A stretch of 64,000 bases of DNA, from contig CM070517.1 of assembly GCA_036346375.1 (NCBI GenBank), forward strand, positions 14,673,161 to 14,737,160, given 5' to 3'. Shown one piece after another: positions 63,996 through 64,000 of the stretch; position 1 is the stretch's first letter, and every line of letters starts with the position of its first letter. Under the pieces are notes generated by a model. It had not been told where the DNA came from, did not search any database, and saw only the letters and a program-made list of their open reading frames with translations. This DNA is from Guadua angustifolia. Lineage: Eukaryota; Streptophyta; Magnoliopsida; Poales; Poaceae. Position numbers and translations under genes: made by a program.

Positions 63996-64000
63996 CCGCT

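Larger units (their letters stand above)
38825..64000 (-). mobile_element. Tat-lineage Ty3/gypsy element 'Tat-2', interrupted by CACTA, right end outside window
   Basis: Read on the minus strand: gag (from 63995), protease, reverse transcriptase, RNase H, second RNase H, a repeat-coded linker, [CACTA 43706-60507], integrase, long 3' spacer with an opposite-strand gene, 3' LTR (39810-38825). The domain pairing and opposite-strand gene mark the Tat lineage (the rice RIRE2-type group is a guess). The 5' LTR would lie beyond 64000. Frames are broken in protease, reverse transcriptase and integrase. Confidence 0.85.

Overview
The window looks like plant nuclear DNA, most probably from a grass and very likely rice (Oryza). 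One well-preserved single-copy gene with 19 coding exons encodes the B subunit of a type VI DNA topoisomerase (TOP6B, 26712-34478, plus strand). Nearly everything else is layered mobile DNA of grass type: Ty3/gypsy retrotransposons with about 3-kb LTRs, Tat-lineage gypsy elements, a CACTA (En/Spm) transposon and several hAT, Stowaway and foldback MITEs. The rice assignment rests on element types and exon sequence recognised from memory, not on a search.

Layout from left to right. (1) 1-13525: unclassified AT-rich sequence, a hAT-type MITE (402-1034, perfect 8-bp target duplication), then a roughly 1-kb hAT-like element (1200-13517, perfect 8-bp duplication) split by a complete but decayed chromovirus 'A' (1770-13070, LTRs of about 3.07 kb, 5-bp duplication TGGTG). 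(2) 13561-23770: a DNA transposon with terminal inverted repeats of about 100 bp flanked by TAA. It holds a truncated Tat-lineage element ('Tat-1', pol on the minus strand) with a multi-exon coiled-coil gene on the opposite strand. That gene is itself interrupted by a second copy of the 1-kb hAT-like family. A CACTA end fragment and an LTR fragment follow. (3) 23771-34821: the genic island. A small minus-strand gene model joins BRCT-like exons to a coiled-coil exon (24608-25985), head to head with TOP6B. Intron 11 of TOP6B carries a LINE fragment, a hAT-type MITE and a Stowaway MITE with a 670-bp foldback element nested inside it. (4) 34822-38824: the left part of a short-LTR gypsy element 'C' (plus strand), cut inside its integrase. 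(5) 38825-64000: a second Tat-lineage element ('Tat-2', minus strand, right end beyond the window), interrupted by a 16.8-kb CACTA element (43706-60507, 3-bp duplication CTT). The CACTA transposase gene is in turn interrupted by a second, internally deleted chromovirus 'B' (48586-55706, duplication GTTGG), of the same family as A.

The insertion order can be read directly from target duplications: C was hit by Tat-2, Tat-2 by CACTA, and CACTA by chromovirus B, which is four levels. No retrotransposon here has an intact gag-pol frame. All show stops, frameshifts or lost catalytic residues, so any current mobility would need enzymes from elsewhere. The points most worth following up are the opposite-strand genes of the two Tat elements, each with its own TATA-like box; the BRCT/coiled-coil gene; the extra pre-gag reading frame present in B but not in A; and the repeat-coded linker in the Tat-2 polyprotein into which the CACTA element landed.
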